NCBI GenBank assembly: GCA_028551475.1
Contig: CM052357.1
Span: 29,347,745 to 29,411,744 of the forward strand
Direction of reading: 5' to 3'
From: Casuarina equisetifolia
Taxonomy: Eukaryota > Streptophyta > Magnoliopsida > Fagales > Casuarinaceae
Length of the DNA stretch: 64,000 bases
A model generated the notes under the pieces. That model made no database searches. It worked only from the letters and a program-made list of their open reading frames with translations, and was not told the DNA's origin. Below, in pieces: positions 21,113 through 34,100 of the stretch (positions are counted from its first letter, which is position 1; each line of letters opens with the position of its first letter). The position numbers and the translations under genes are program-made.

Positions 21113-22405
21113 TGTTCGGTGATTTTTAAATATAAGTGAACATGTCGAACAAGTAATATAATGATAAGGAAAATATCGTCTTACAGAGATTGGTGATTAC
21201 TATGCCAACTAATTACTAACGGTGAACAACTCTTAGAATTTATCTAACAAATCCAAATTGATAGAGAATAAACTAATCAACTAAATTTAATAAAACTAAA
21301 TACACAAAATATGTTAGAGTGTCCGATTTCACCATAACTATGAGGTACTAATGTAGATTATGTATGCTTGCAAGAGGGATAATATCTATGTGATGACGGA
21401 ACTTCCTAATTTATTTACTATCCTATGTCTAGGTATAGTAAACTTACTTAGTTCATTAATTCACTATATTTCTATATGTGAATTGAAACAAACCAAATGC
21501 ATTAGGATCTATGAACATTCCCAGTTTACAATAAATCTTTCGATTATCTTATCACCAAAAGCCACACAAACAACATGGTATATGTCTATCCATATTTAAT
21601 TCATGGTTATATATTATAAGAAGCAATTGCATATTATTACCTCTCAGTCTCAAACATGCACATCAAATCATTCAAGTGGTGGCCAATCACTTAAAAAAGC
21701 ATAATAATATATAACTCACATAAATAAAATATCTTGCAAAACATAATAATCATAAGATTCATACCATCATAATTAGGTTACATCCTAGCTCTAACAAAAA
21801 TAAACTAAAGCATAAAGAAATAATGAGGAAGAATAATAATAGGGAATAAAGAAGGCATCTTGAATCCAAGAACAAGAAGTCTGTCACCTTTTTTGTCTTC
21901 TCTTCAAGAAAATCTTGAATTCTTGGCCTCTTTCTTGAGTTGTGTTCAATTTCCTCCTCTCCCTTTCTTTTGCCTCTTCTCTTCTCTTAAATAGGATTTA
22001 GATTTAGACCTACTCTTATCCTAGTAGAATTGGGTCTTAGAGATCTAAAACAATTGGGTTTTGAAAGCTTAATTTAATTAGGTTTTGAACTCCTAATTTA
22101 ATTAGGCTTTGAACTCCTAATATGATTAGATTTTCTAATTATTTAGAAAACCCAATAATAATAAAATCTAATAACAATCATTCAAAGCCCAAGCCCATCT
22201 TGACTCTCTTGATCCTGATATTATGATTTTGTCACACAATAAGCATCAGGCTCTCCATGTTCATCTCTTTTCTCCTTGCATTCTTGTGCTACATAAAAAA
22301 GATAAATTTAAGTAAATAAAGAGGAGTTCAAATGTTTTCTCACAATTATTAAAGTTATTTATTGCCTAAAATAGGTAAAATAACTCTATAAAAATAGAGT
22401 TATCA
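21113..22405 (-). repeat. 3' LTR of gag-only element copy 2
   Basis: TG...CA termini, with the terminal hairpin and internal tTAGAGATCTAAAACAA-type repeats. The ORF at 21360-21599 is the same antisense frame seen in all LTRs of the family. Confidence 0.92.
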
Positions 22406-23969
22406 AAACCCCCAAACTTAACATTTTGCTAGTCCTCTAGCAAAAGCAATAAACAATATATGTTTTAGACAAAACCCCCGCATGATATTCTCCCATAATT
22501 GCTCAACTTAATAATTCAAAGAAAAATATAGCTTTCATCCAAACACCACAATTGTTTCATAAGATAAAATAAACTCTTAACTATGTTGACCACATGTGTG
22601 TGTGTGTGAGTCTTCATCTTTTCAACTATATGCACTCCAAATAGATTCACATTAATATGCAATCTCTCAAAATCTTTAACCAAACCTCATATGTTTGCTT
22701 TTCATTCCTCTCTCCACTAATGTAAGCCAATCATCTAATCAAAAATCAATAGGACTTTTATAAGCTTGTAATGTAAGGCTGGGCTAGGGGTAAGATAAAA
22801 GTCATTTAGGCTTAATTCACCCATGAACACATTACTTTCTAGGATCTCATCGAAAACTCTTGTCACTTTTTACCATCACTTTTCTCATTCTTTTCTGTCT
22901 AAAAATGCTTGATTTCACTTGGATTCTAATACTCACAAAGCCACAATCATGCTTGCATCAATAAAACAAGTAAAAGTACTAGACATGTAGTCACTATACT
23001 CTTATCTTGCCAATCATTTCAATTACTATGCTTAATGGCCTAATTCAAAACATTGAATGGCTTAAATATGATAAGGAATGATAAGAGGATTCCATTCTTG
23101 GGCAAATGTTGTACTTCCTTTCTTTTCTTTTCTTTTCTTTCTCTTTTTTTTTTTGTAGAAATGAAATACTATGCCCCACTTAATTATTGTAATCAATTTC
23201 TTCCTATGCTCCATCTTCCTTTCAACCTTTATTCATCTCAAACAAACTTCCATCCTACAAGTTAACATGTTCATGGGCATGGGACGATAAGATAAGTTGT
23301 TTAAGGCTTATGGCTATATATATATGGGTGTCATTAAAAAAATGGATAAGAATCAAGGCTCAACGGGGTGACTAGTGATAAATAAATAGGGTTGGCTTGA
23401 AAGGCTCAAATGATCCAAAGAATGGCCTAAATCATTTTCTCAATTAGATGCAGCTTAGGATTTTGCCTCAAGAGAAAATCAAACAAATTATAAGATTCAA
23501 GTGAGATCTAAGAAAATCACATACTTCACATGAATGTTCTCTAGAGATACACACAATTTTAAAAATGAAGGACTTTTAGTGCTCAATAGGTGGATCAACA
23601 TAATCAAAATCACACTTAACTCACACCACAATTGTAGGTTTAAACAAAATCTATATCTTCCAAAGAATCACCAAGAATTCACAACATGGGATGTAATCAT
23701 GACATAAAAAAAAAAATTCAATCAAATTTAGCACAAAGGTTCTTTCCCTACCCCCAAACTTGAATGAAGCATTGTCCTCAATGTAAAAACAAAAGAAATC
23801 AATAATAAAGAAGGAATAAGAAAACTCCCTTGATTGTAGGTTGTCAAAATGGAGCTGTGATGAGCATATAGTGACAGCCTTCTAACCAAACTACTAACAA
23901 AATACTTGGGTTACCTCCTAAGAAGCTCTTGTTTTATAGTTTTCAGCCAACCTATCCTCCACATGTTGC
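22406..23969 (-). other. Polypurine tract and non-coding interior, copy 2
   Basis: The polypurine tract at 22406-22419 (AAGTTTGGGGGTTT on the minus strand) is followed by about 1.5 kb of non-coding sequence homologous to 1820-3399. A pyrimidine run ('ctttc' repeats and T-tract) lies near 23110-23153. Confidence 0.75.
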
Positions 23970-25799
23970 TCAAGGAGGATGAAACTCCAATAGTTTAGGA
24001 GACAACTTATGTCGTTTGATTGTTGAGCATTCTTCAATTAGCACAACTGTCTCATATACTTCCAACTTCCTTTTGTTCCCTAGTATCTCGTTTAACAATT
24101 TTGCACAACTAGATATTTGAACTGGAGCATCTACAAAAGAAATGTTAATGTGCAATTTTAAAGATATATCAAAGAATTCCAAAAACTGCTTATGTTTTAC
24201 GCATTGTTGGAATCTTTGGGGAGATGGAGCTAGAGGCATAAAGGACATAGGATTTTCTGGAACAAGCTTGCTCCTAGGTGCTTCCTCAAGTTGCATGCTA
24301 ACATCTTTATCATTATCTTTGAGACTCTCCTTGTCAACATAAACTTCTCCTACTTGCTTGCCACATGTTAGGGTTATTGCCTCTGCGGTATCTATAAAGC
24401 TTTTCTCCACATTGCTAGGCAAAAGACCCTTTTGATTCTCTGAGATCATGTTGATCAATTGATTCATCTGCACATCTAATTTTCTGATTAAAGCTTCTTG
24501 ATTTTGAAGGCTCACCTCTTGGTTCAAAATTCTCGCTTCAGTACTCTCTATAAAATTTTGTATGGTGATGGCTAGGTTGGTGACTATATTATCTCTAGGG
24601 TTTTCCTTCATATTGCTAGGCAAAAGACCCTCTTGTCTCTCTAAAAGCATGTTGACCAACTGACCCATTTGCAACTCTAATTTTTTTATTGAAGCTTCCT
24701 GATTCTGAAATCTTGCTTCAATCTTTTTCATAAAGTTTTGTGTGGTGCTAGCTAGCTTACTAATCATGTCTTCTGAGTTAGGTTTCACCTTTTCTGTTTG
24801 CCAAAATGTTGGTTGCAGTCTCATCTCACTTGGGTTACTCCATGAAAGATTTTGATGGTTTTGCCATCCCGAATTGTATACGTTGGAGTAAGGATCATTT
24901 TGTGACCTGCTATAAATTCTAACAAAATTAGCATAATCATTATAATGAGCATGAGGGTTACCTACTTGACATTCTGTGCTCTCATGTGCTCCACCACAAA
25001 ATTCACATGCTCTACTCTGATGTCTCACAACTGGAATACTTAGGTTGCCTATCTTTTTATCGAGCACTTCCAACTGTGCATACATTGTGGTGAAGATATC
25101 TATTCCATGGACTCCACTTGTTTGATGCATTGGTGGCCTTTCAGTAGACCATTGATAGCTATTGAATGCCATCTCCTCTAAAAGCTCAAATGCCTCTTTT
25201 GGCGTTTTATTGTGTAAGGACCCTCTTGCAGTTGCATCAATTATGAAACAAAGATTTGTATTAGATCCATCATAAAAAATTTGTACCTGTAACCATATGG
25301 GTAGTCCATGATGTGGACATCTCCTCAAAAGTTCCTTGAATCTTTCCCAAGCTTCATATAGTGATTCGTTATCCATTTGTGTAAAAGTGATAATATCTTT
25401 GCGCATTTTTGCAGATTTTGCAAAAGGAAAGAATTTACGAAGAAATTTCTGAGCCAAATCATTCCATGTGGTAATTGATCCTGTAGGAAGAGAATAGAGC
25501 CAACTTTTAGCTTTGTCCCTAAGAGAAAATGAAAATAGTCTTAACCTGATAGCATCATCTGTGACTCCATTGTATTTAATTAGGTCACAGATTTCAAGGA
25601 AGGCTTCAATGTGAGCATTTGGATCATCATTTGGTAGCCCACTAAATTGCAAGGAGTTTTGAAGAATTTGGATGAGTGCTGGCTTGATCTCAAAGTTGCT
25701 TGCTTGAATTTTAGGCCGTTTAATGCTTGATGTAGCATTTCAAAATGTTAGTGCAACATAGTCTTTTAAAAGTCTATATGTACTATCATATCTTTCCAT
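23970..25799 (-). pseudogene. gag: Gag polyprotein, copy 2 (about 609 codons, one stop)
   Basis: The frame starts at the Met ending at 25799 (MERYDSTYRLL, as in copy 1) but has a TGA about 20 codons in, replacing the Trp of copy 1's TFWNAT. An open frame of 560 codons follows from an internal Met (25652). The Retrotrans_gag region is well preserved. The nucleocapsid knuckle CEFCGGAHESTEC (C-x2-C-x3-H-x4-C) is intact, unlike copy 1. The frame is longer than copy 1 because the coiled-coil-like module (LA.T.QNF...NQEAS...KLE.QM.QL.NM...EG.LPSN) is present twice in tandem, about 64 residues per copy. A capsid from the internal Met would lack about 50 residues. Confidence 0.85.
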
Positions 25800-26047
25800 C
25801 CTTGTTACTTAATCTTTCACAATAACAACTTAAAAAGGAATTTTTTTTTCAAAATAAAAATAATGAAGCAAAATAAAAATAAAACAAAAAAAATGATTTT
25901 TTTCTTTTGTTTTAAGAACTAGAGAAAAAAAAATTTCAAGAATTAAAAGAAACAACTTTTATTTAAAAAAAATTTAAAAGAAAATAAAAGCTAGATTAAA
26001 CCTAGAAATCATTCGGTATTAATATTAATCAGCAGTAAAACAACCAA

Positions 26048-26065
26048 TCCCCGGCAACGGCGCCA
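26048..26065 (-). other. Primer-binding site, tRNA-Asp type, copy 2
   Basis: Identical 18-base site to copy 1, just inside the 5' LTR. Confidence 0.92.
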
Positions 26066-26071
26066 AAAACT

Positions 26072-27364
26072 TGTTCGGTGATTTTTAAATGCAAGTGAAC
26101 ATGTCAAACAAGTAATATAATGATAAGGAAAGTATCGTCTCACAGAGATTGGTGATTACTATGCCAACTAATTACTAACGGTGAACAACTCCTAGAATTT
26201 ATCTAACAAATCCAAATTGATAGAGAATAAACTAATCAACTAAATTTAATAAAACTAAATACACAAAATATGTTAGAGTGTCCGATTTCACCATAACTAT
26301 GAGGTAATAATGTAGATTATGTATGCTTGCAAAAGGGATAATATCTATGTGATGACGAAACTTCCTAATTTATTTACAATCCTATGTCTAGGTATAGTAA
26401 ACCTACTTAGTTCATTAATTCACTATATTTCTATATGTGAATTGAAACAAACCAAATGCATTAAGATCCATAAACATTCCCAGTTTACAATAAATCTTTC
26501 GATTATCTTATCACCAAAAGCCACACAAACAATATGGTATATGTCTATCCATATTTAATTCATGGTTATATATTATAAGAAGCAATTGCATATTATTACC
26601 TCTCAGTCTCAAACATGCACATCAAATCATTCAAGTGGTGGCCAATCACTTAAAAAAGCATAATAATATATAACTCACATAAATAAAATATCTTGCAAAA
26701 CATAATAATCATAAGATTCATACCATCATAATTAGGTTACATCCTAGCTCTAACAAAAATAAACTAAAGCATAAAGAAATAATGAGGAAGAATAATAATA
26801 GGGAATAAAGAAGGCATCTTGAATCCAAGAACAAGAAGTTTGTCACCTTTTTTGTCTTCTCTTCAAGAAAATTTTGAATTCTTGGCCTCTTTCTTGAGTT
26901 GTGTTCAATTTCCTCCTCTCCCTTTCTTTTGCCTCTTCTCTTCTCTTAAATAGGATTTAGGTTTAGACCTACTCTTATCCTAGTAGAATTGGGTCTTAGA
27001 GATCTAAAACAATTGGGTTTTGAAAGCTTAATTTAATTAGGTTTTGAACTCCTAATTTAATTAGGTTTTGAACTCCTAATATGATTAGGTTTTCTAATTA
27101 TTTAGAAAACCCAATAACAATAAAATCTAATAACAATCATTCAAAGCCCAAGCCCATCTTGACTCTCTTGATCCTGATATTACGATTTTGTCACACAATA
27201 AGCATCAGGCTCTCCATGTTCATCTCTTTTCTCCTTGCATTCTTGTACTACATAAAAAAGATAAATTTAAGTAAATAAAGAGGAGTTCAAATGTTTTCTC
27301 ACAATTATTAAAGTTATTTATTGCCTAAAATAGGTAAAATAACTCTATAAAAATAGAGTTATCA
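26072..27364 (-). repeat. 5' LTR of gag-only element copy 2
   Basis: The same length as its partner at 21113-22405, with few differences, so the insertion is recent. It ends in TTATCA followed by the ATCAT duplication. Confidence 0.92.
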
Positions 27365-27901
27365 ATCATCTCAAGAGCTCTTGTTTCGGTGTCGAAACGA
27401 GACGGAGGGCATCATGCGGTACATAAACGGCACCGTACGACACTCGAACAACTCTATATTTGGTATCATGGAGGTTGAACCTACAAAAAAGCTGCAAAGC
27501 GGAGATAAAGTAACGGATCAGATTGGGACGTTCAAACTAGCGCTTCGGACCTTGCTCGAAAGCCTAAGAAGTAAGGCTGCATCCGGTGACTCCCTTCGAA
27601 AGCTTGCAATTGGAATTTCGGACAACACAAACTTTAATATATATTCACTTTTGCGGTGCACTTCCGACTTGGATGAGAAAGAATGCAGCAATTGCCTGAA
27701 TTGGACCATCGGATATATTCCAACTTCTTGTGATGACGATCAATGAGTGAGAGTTCTTACACGGATCTGCAACTTAGGGTATGAGAACAACGGTTTCTAC
27801 AGCCCTACTTCCGACAAATCGTCGCCATAATTGCTTCCTCCTTCTGGCACCACGGCCGATGGATCACTTCCCTCATCATCTTCTCCTCCGTCCGCGGAGA
27901 G
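27365..27901 (+). pseudogene. CRK pseudogene, rest of DUF26 exon
   Basis: This continues the CRK ectodomain. It ends the first DUF26 (NSSIFGIMEVEP-like region, here NNSIFGIMEVEP) and carries a second DUF26 with the diagnostic C-x8-C-x2-C signature (RCTSDLDEKECSNCL, near 27655-27700). An in-frame TGA at 27744-27746 interrupts it. Past the stop the frame still reads a CRK-like NLGYEN.GFYSPTSDKSSP segment and a Pro/Ser-rich linker. A plausible donor (AGA|GTATGG) lies at about 27902. Confidence 0.85.
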
Positions 27902-28257
27902 TATGGTTGCCATTCTCCTCTATTCTATTTGCATAACCAAATATAGTATACAAACTGTTTATAAAGGTAAACATCTTTCAAATTTTGTTTGACTATGTGA
28001 AACAATTCGTCTATCCAGTTGTTAGCGCATTCTACTTAGAAAAAAAGACCATCCATGCCGTTCCAGTCTTCCAACTGTCTATCTTTTCTAAAAAATACCG
28101 GTCGACATCTTTACTCCCTTTATTTTTTACCCAGTATGATGAATAATAAAGAACTAGCGCGAGTAAGTTTTTTTTAACTTTCTTATATTGCAAATATGTT
28201 TAGAAGTTATGCTAATACCTACAATGTTTTATTGACAAGAATTTTCGGGTTTTGCAG

Positions 28258-28410
28258 GGAAGGAAGTTAACTCGTCCTGAACCACCATTATAGTCATGGC
28301 GGTCCTTGTTTTTGTTGTTTTAATAATTTGCACCTGTATTTGTGTCCGTTTAAGAGCGAGAAAACAAAGGGGGAATGTTAAAAGTAAATTCAGGCAACAA
28401 ATCAAATAAT
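28258..28410 (+). pseudogene. CRK pseudogene, transmembrane exon
   Basis: After a GCAG acceptor (about 28257) the frame reads a short lead, one TGA stop, then a strongly hydrophobic span IIVMAVLVFVVLIICTCICV followed by basic RLRARK. This is the expected single membrane segment with a cytoplasmic basic anchor. Confidence 0.7.
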
Positions 28411-28850
28411 GTGATAGTTCTACTATCTAACTTAGTTCTACACAGAATAGGAACATAGCAGATTACACCAGTTTTCAAGGCACAATTTTGAAAAGAATGA
28501 TTGCAACTAAAAAATAAGATGATATGAACTGGAGAAAGTATGTTAGAAAGATAAGTAAGGTTAAATTTATTGCCAATTGTTAATTTGATGTTAGTTTTCC
28601 TTTTTTTTAAAAAAAAAAAAAAGACGACGCAGATATTGAAGGATGTTTTGGTGCTTAAAATTGACTTGAATAATAAAACACAAAAGAGAACTCTAGAATG
28701 GCATACTATTTTTGTCTCACTAGTGGTTCTAGAACAGTGGAATATAATAATTTCTCGTGCAGGACTTATATACGAATGTGGTATGGAACTTTCTTTAAGC
28801 AACATAGTTATAAAACTAATTCACACTCATGAACTTATCCCTTGTGTGAA

Positions 28851-30410
28851 ATAGTGAACGAAATTAATGATGTTGAAGCACTAGAAATCAAATTTGACAC
28901 GATCAAAGTTGCAGCAAAGGATTTGTTTGACACAAATAAGATTGGTCGTGGTGGATTTGGTATTGTTTACAAGGTAATTTGAAAGAATTATGTAGAGAAA
29001 GTTATTTTTTATTTTTATTTTTTGCAACCTAAAATTGTTCAAATTTTATAGTTACATATTATATATTTATAATGCATATCTTCAGGATAGGGTTTTGAAT
29101 GGCCATGAAATAGCTATCAAAAGGTTGGCAAATGGTTCTAGACAAGTAGATCAAGAATTTGAGAATGAAGTCTTGCTAATAGCTAAGCTTCATCATCAAC
29201 TTAGTTAGACTTTCAGGTTTTTGTTTGGAAGGAAATGAAAGGCTTCTTGTTTATGAGCTTATGCTTAATTCAAGACTCAATCTTTTCATATTTGGTAGGT
29301 CACATTTTTCTTAAATTCATGGTGCCATATTTTAGATTCCAAGTATTATCTAACATAATTTACTATATGTTTGCCAAATAAGTTGATACATTTGAATGAA
29401 TATGTAGATCCAATCAAATGTTTGCTTCTAGATTGGGGGAGCCATTACAAAATCATAGAATACATTGCTCAAGGCCTTCTTTATCTTCATGAAGATTCAA
29501 AATATTGTATTATTTATCGTAACCTCACAGCTAGTAATATTTTATTAGATTTATAGGTGAATCCCAAAATTGCAAACTTTGGCATGACAAGATTGTTTGT
29601 ACTAGATGAAACTTATGGAAGTATAAGAAGAATTGTTGGAACCTAGTAAGTATCGGATAATTTCTAGTAAAATTGAGTACAACATTTCATGCTTTATATT
29701 ATCAATTATATATTGTTTAGTTGCAAGAAGGAAATCACATTATTTTCCTATAATTTTAGACTTAGTTGAAGAATTTATGAAAAAAGAAATTAGGAGCTTC
29801 ATTCCCTTACAAATAATAATGTTGTTATTGGTATTACTTATATAGTGGATATATGGCTCTTACGTAACATATGGACATTTCTTAGTAAAATCTAATGTCT
29901 TTAGTTTTGATGTCTTAATACTTGAGATGATATTTGGGCAAAATAGTGGTGAATTCCACATAGGAGAAAATACAAAAAATCTTCTTAGCTAGGTAAGTAA
30001 GTTATTTTTCCTTAGCCGATAACTTTATCTAGTGTTGATGCACACATAATTTTAAGTAAACAACTTTTGTGTCTTTATATTAAGTCTGCCGTGTAATTAT
30101 CTTATAGGCTTGGATAAAATGGAGGGAGGGCACAGCTTCAAATCTTATCGATTCCATATTGAGAGCAAATTCAACAGTGGAAATATTCTGGTGGATTCAC
30201 ATCGCATTGCTATGTATTCAAGAAAATGTAGCAAATAGACCGACAATGGCTTCAATCATTCTCATGCTTAATAGTTGCTCTAGGACTTTGCCGATACCCT
30301 CTAGGCCTGGATATTTTGTGCATAGCAATGTGGAATCAGACATATTGTTAGGCCGATCCTTCCAAGCATCAACAAACGAGGCTTCAATGACTAATTTACA
30401 TCCTCGTTAG
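28851..30410 (+). pseudogene. CRK pseudogene, kinase exons
   Basis: CRK-type kinase exons remain in order. About 28870-28973: ATP loop IGRGGFGIVYK. About 29085-29297: VAIK-equivalent AIKRL and HQLS/NLVRL region, with a one-base frameshift near 29200. About 29378-29645: [13 protein letters not shown], then YRNLTASN and NFGMTRLF. About 29849-29995: GQ.S/FLVKSNVFSFDVLILEM activation-segment region. About 30108-30410: IALLCIQENVANRPTMASI and the C-tail. Two catalytic signatures are lost: HRD is YRN and DFG is NFG. At least two stops (TAG near 29212, TAG at 29554-29556) also interrupt it. Intron positions match the usual seven-exon CRK layout. It is a dead gene. Confidence 0.88.
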
Positions 30411-30540
30411 TTTTTCAGTTCCCTTAAGGTCCATTTGATGCAACCGGAGATACTTCTTTCCACCCCCTTCCTACTACCTTCTCTTTTGTAGCCACAAATT
30501 GTCATGCCTAAGCAGAAAGCTATTCCAATTCCTCAAAGTG

Positions 30541-30657
30541 CATTATGTTCGGGATTTAGTTGAAGCTAAGGAAATCAAGTTCAATTTTTGTAAAAGCTGT
30601 GATCAGATGGCTGATCTGTTCACAAAGGGGCTTCCTGAGCTCAGCATGAAAAATTGA
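30541..30657 (+). pseudogene. Ty1/copia RNase H C-terminal fragment
   Basis: The frame reads HYVRDLVEAKEI, then CDQMADLFTKGLPEL and a stop. This is the conserved end of copia RNase H (usually QLADIFTK.LP), just upstream of a purine tract and LTR. Everything upstream in the element is missing. Confidence 0.85.
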
Positions 30658-30698
30658 GAGAGATGATTGGAATAACCACAAACCCCGTCAAGGAAGGG

Positions 30699-31094
30699 TG
30701 TTGAAGTTGACAAGATTTTCTGCACAGCATGGTCCACTTGCAAGTGACAGACACATTCTTCATTTAATGTAGTAAGAAGGAGTTGACGTAAAGTAAGAGT
30801 GAGAAGTGACTGAAGTATAGTGCAGCACGACCAGTGTACGAAGACCTCAAAACTTGGGCATAGTAAATAGGCCATGTCTTATGTAAGTCCTATAGTATGG
30901 ACACCTAGTGTTCAATAGGTAGAAAGGTTGCTTAAATATCAGCACGTAGGGTTGTCTCCACAACGTGCTATCCTTGTTTGTTGTTCATTAAGATCCTTGT
31001 ATGCTTTTGCTTGCTGTTATCAAAGGATCTAGAGTTATTTGGTTCAGTACGTTTGGTTCGGTACCTTCACTAACTTCCTTCATTATTTCAAACA
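30699..31094 (+). mobile_element. Ty1/copia 3' LTR (about 396 bp)
   Basis: It begins TGTTGAAGTTGACAAG straight after the purine tract AAGGAAGGG and ends near TTTCAAACA, an imperfect inverted match to the start. The element is 5'-truncated, so no target duplication is available and the right end is tentative. Confidence 0.65.
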
Positions 31095-31139
31095 CTAATA
31101 AGAGCAACATTCCTAGGTTGTGCGTTTCATTTGTCCATG

Positions 31140-34100
31140 GCTTTTCAGTCTAAGACAGTTGTTAGATTCGATGTACTTTTGGCGTAACTCTTCTCTAATA
31201 TCAGAGTAAACCTAACGAAGAAAGTGTTTGATAGCATCGGAAATGATAAGAAATTGCATGGGTTTGTATGAAATACATTATTCGTGACGTTTGGATGATC
31301 ATTTTGGGAAGTACATAAAATAAAACAAAAATAAAGAAAGGGAAAGATGCTTTTAGACAAACGGACTCACTCCCGCTTCCCGTATACTAAGGAACGTCAA
31401 GTTAGTTTTAACCTAAGGCTAGAATCTGTAAATTCAACCCCAGTTTGATGATTCCTCTAAGCATTTTAGCGAACCACAAAGACAGTTTGACTATACAAGG
31501 GGGAGAATAGAAGAACCAATGAACAACAACGAAAACCCGTAAACATTTAATCTAGAAAGGCTGCGGGCTAAGTGCTTCGGTAGGTCTCCAAAAAAGCTTT
31601 TTACTATAGATTTTCCCTAATAACATGGAGACAAACTCTCGTGGGTGGCTATTGTTTTATAATAAGCACTTTGAATGGCTTACGACTTGGTCTAGAGGAT
31701 TCATCAAATAGTTATAATGGTGTACTTGTAAAGAAGTTCTGCTTGACCACTCGTACTAAAAGTGAGTGTGTCCATTCAAGTTTGTTTATTCCTGTTTTCT
31801 TTTTTTTTTTTTGTTCTGTACCTTTTTTGTCGTACAGGTTTTCCATAGAAATTGCCTGACCACTTGAAGCTGGATGGTCTGTAGCGCTTTTAGAGATAAA
31901 TTCTAGTAATAACAATAATTTAAGAAGCAAGACGGCTACGGAAAGGTAGTACCTATATTATAGAAACCTTTAATGCAGACCATAGACTGTTGTCAAATAA
32001 CACAATTTCACTGTAAACTAACCTGGAACCTAAAACAGTCACAATATGTTACAAAACCAAATGTTGCTCGACTTGGATGTTCACCACCAAGAATCCTCCA
32101 ATGTTGCTTGTGCTCTACAGCCATGCACAAGAGAGAATCGCTCTCTCTTTTCTCTATTTTATTTTTGAATTATAATCAAGTTTGTCATGTATCTGTTGCA
32201 CAGCGCACGAGCTCCCCAGTTTGAGGGGCCAACCCCGCAGTTCTTTTGCAAGATTCCGAAATTTTAAATTCATTCTTTACAGAGGGTGAAGGGGGCTCGA
32301 GGCAACGCACTCTTTCTGAAGTTTTCACCGCTGCCTTACTCTTAAAAAAAACCACTTCTAAAGAGGCCACTTAAAAAGTAAGGCTGTCAGGACTTCGAAT
32401 GGACCAGTAGCTGTTATGCTCTTAACCTGAATTTTTTTCAATTTCTTGACCTTAACTTTTTGGCTTTCCAACCAAAAACATGGCCACAAAGCAATATGGA
32501 CGGGCACAGTGCATCGACTTGATGATTTCTAATGCATGTGCACTGACAAATGTTTTACAAAATAAAGAATCCGGACATGGTTAGCTTCTACAAAAGGAAG
32601 TTCAAAATAAGGCTGGTCCAGTACAGCCTTATTTTTTCTTTTTGAGCATGATGGGCGGATGTGCTTTCTTTGATTTCCTAAACCAAAAGATTCTGGGCTT
32701 ATACAAGAGTCATCGAGATATCATATTTTACATCTCTACATGAAGCGTGCGAAGAATACCTAACTTTTAGGTGCAATTATCTCGAGGGTTGAGGCCGACC
32801 AAAGTCACTCTCGTTGTTCTAGACTAACACATCTTAGTTCTTGGCTTCTGCCTGCTAAAGAAGAATTGATTAACTAGTTTTCCATCTTTACAGGCCTTTA
32901 AAAATTCTTGAAACTCTTCAGCCTGATTAGAGGTCATCGTACAGTCCAAGGGCCAAAGTACCATTCCTCAAATAATAAACTGGAGAGGCAGGGACCGCAA
33001 GATACTATTAGGGGACAAAAATTAGTTAAAGAGAAAAGATTCTTACATGGATTAAATTACTCTCTCAAAGAGCCACTTTGAGAGTCTAACAGCTAATATT
33101 TTAAACGCTAAAGGAACAAGTTGTTATCGCGGGATTTCCATGTAGTGTATGAGACAATTTTAGTTGCTTACCATGAAGTTCAAGTTAGTGAGGAAGGGGC
33201 AACCTTTAGTCCTGAAAATAGAAGTAGATATTAAATACTTAGTCACACACTAGAAAGATTAGCACTCACGAATTGCCTTATATGCTTTAAACACCCTCTC
33301 CCTAATGAAGTTTTTTAGGGAGAGGTAAACTTGGACCTTCAAAATGGTATCAAAATTAGCTCTTTTTCTCCATGAAATTCAAATTAGCAAGGAAAGTGCA
33401 ACCTTAAGTCATGAAAATAAAAGAATGTATTGGTATCAAAACTGGCTCTTTTTCTCATGAAATTCAAATTGCAACCGTAAGTCATGAAATTAAAAGTACG
33501 TATCAAATACTCAATCTCATACCAAAAAGATTAGTACTCATGATGCCATATAAGCTTTGAACACCCCTCTTTCTAATAAGCTCTCTTGGAGAAAGGTGAA
33601 CTTGGGCCTTCAAGATTGTATCAAAGGTGGGCCTTTTTGTGTGCGTGTTAACCCAATTTGATAGTCAAGCCAATCTTTTGTTAGCAAAATAAGATCAAAC
33701 TTGGATTGCAAGAGAGTATTAAACATTTAGTTCCTCAATGAAAAAATTATCACCTATAAAGTGCCTTATAAGCTTTAAACACCCCTCTCCCCAGTGATGC
33801 CTTTAAGAGAGATGTAAACCTAGGCCTTCAAGAGTACCAAAGCATTAAGACAAGTGTAATGAAGAAACAAAAACGAGGTAGCACCTTCGACAACATAGCA
33901 TCCCACAAACAGACTCCTCGGCCTTCATGCCAAAGTCAATTTTCTAGTTGATATGATTTGGCAGTGGGCAACGACTGAGCTTGACTAGAACAGATTGGGA
34001 ATAAGGTAATCTGTAAAGATATTTTTTTTAAAACATTTGAAGGTGCAAAAATTAAAAGAAAAAAAAAATAAAAAGAGGAACTTAAAGATGCATAAATGTA

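Larger units (their letters stand above)
21113..27364 (-). mobile_element. Gag-only LTR retrotransposon, copy 2 (6.25 kb)
   Basis: This is a second complete member of the family, minus strand, with LTRs at 26072-27364 (5') and 21113-22405 (3'), both 1293 bp and very similar. A perfect ATCAT target duplication flanks it (21108-21112 and 27365-27369), and the same primer site (26048-26065) and polypurine tract (22406-22419) are present. Its only large frame is gag (23970-25799), which has one premature stop. No pol domain is present. It sits inside the first DUF26 exon of a CRK gene. Confidence 0.93.
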
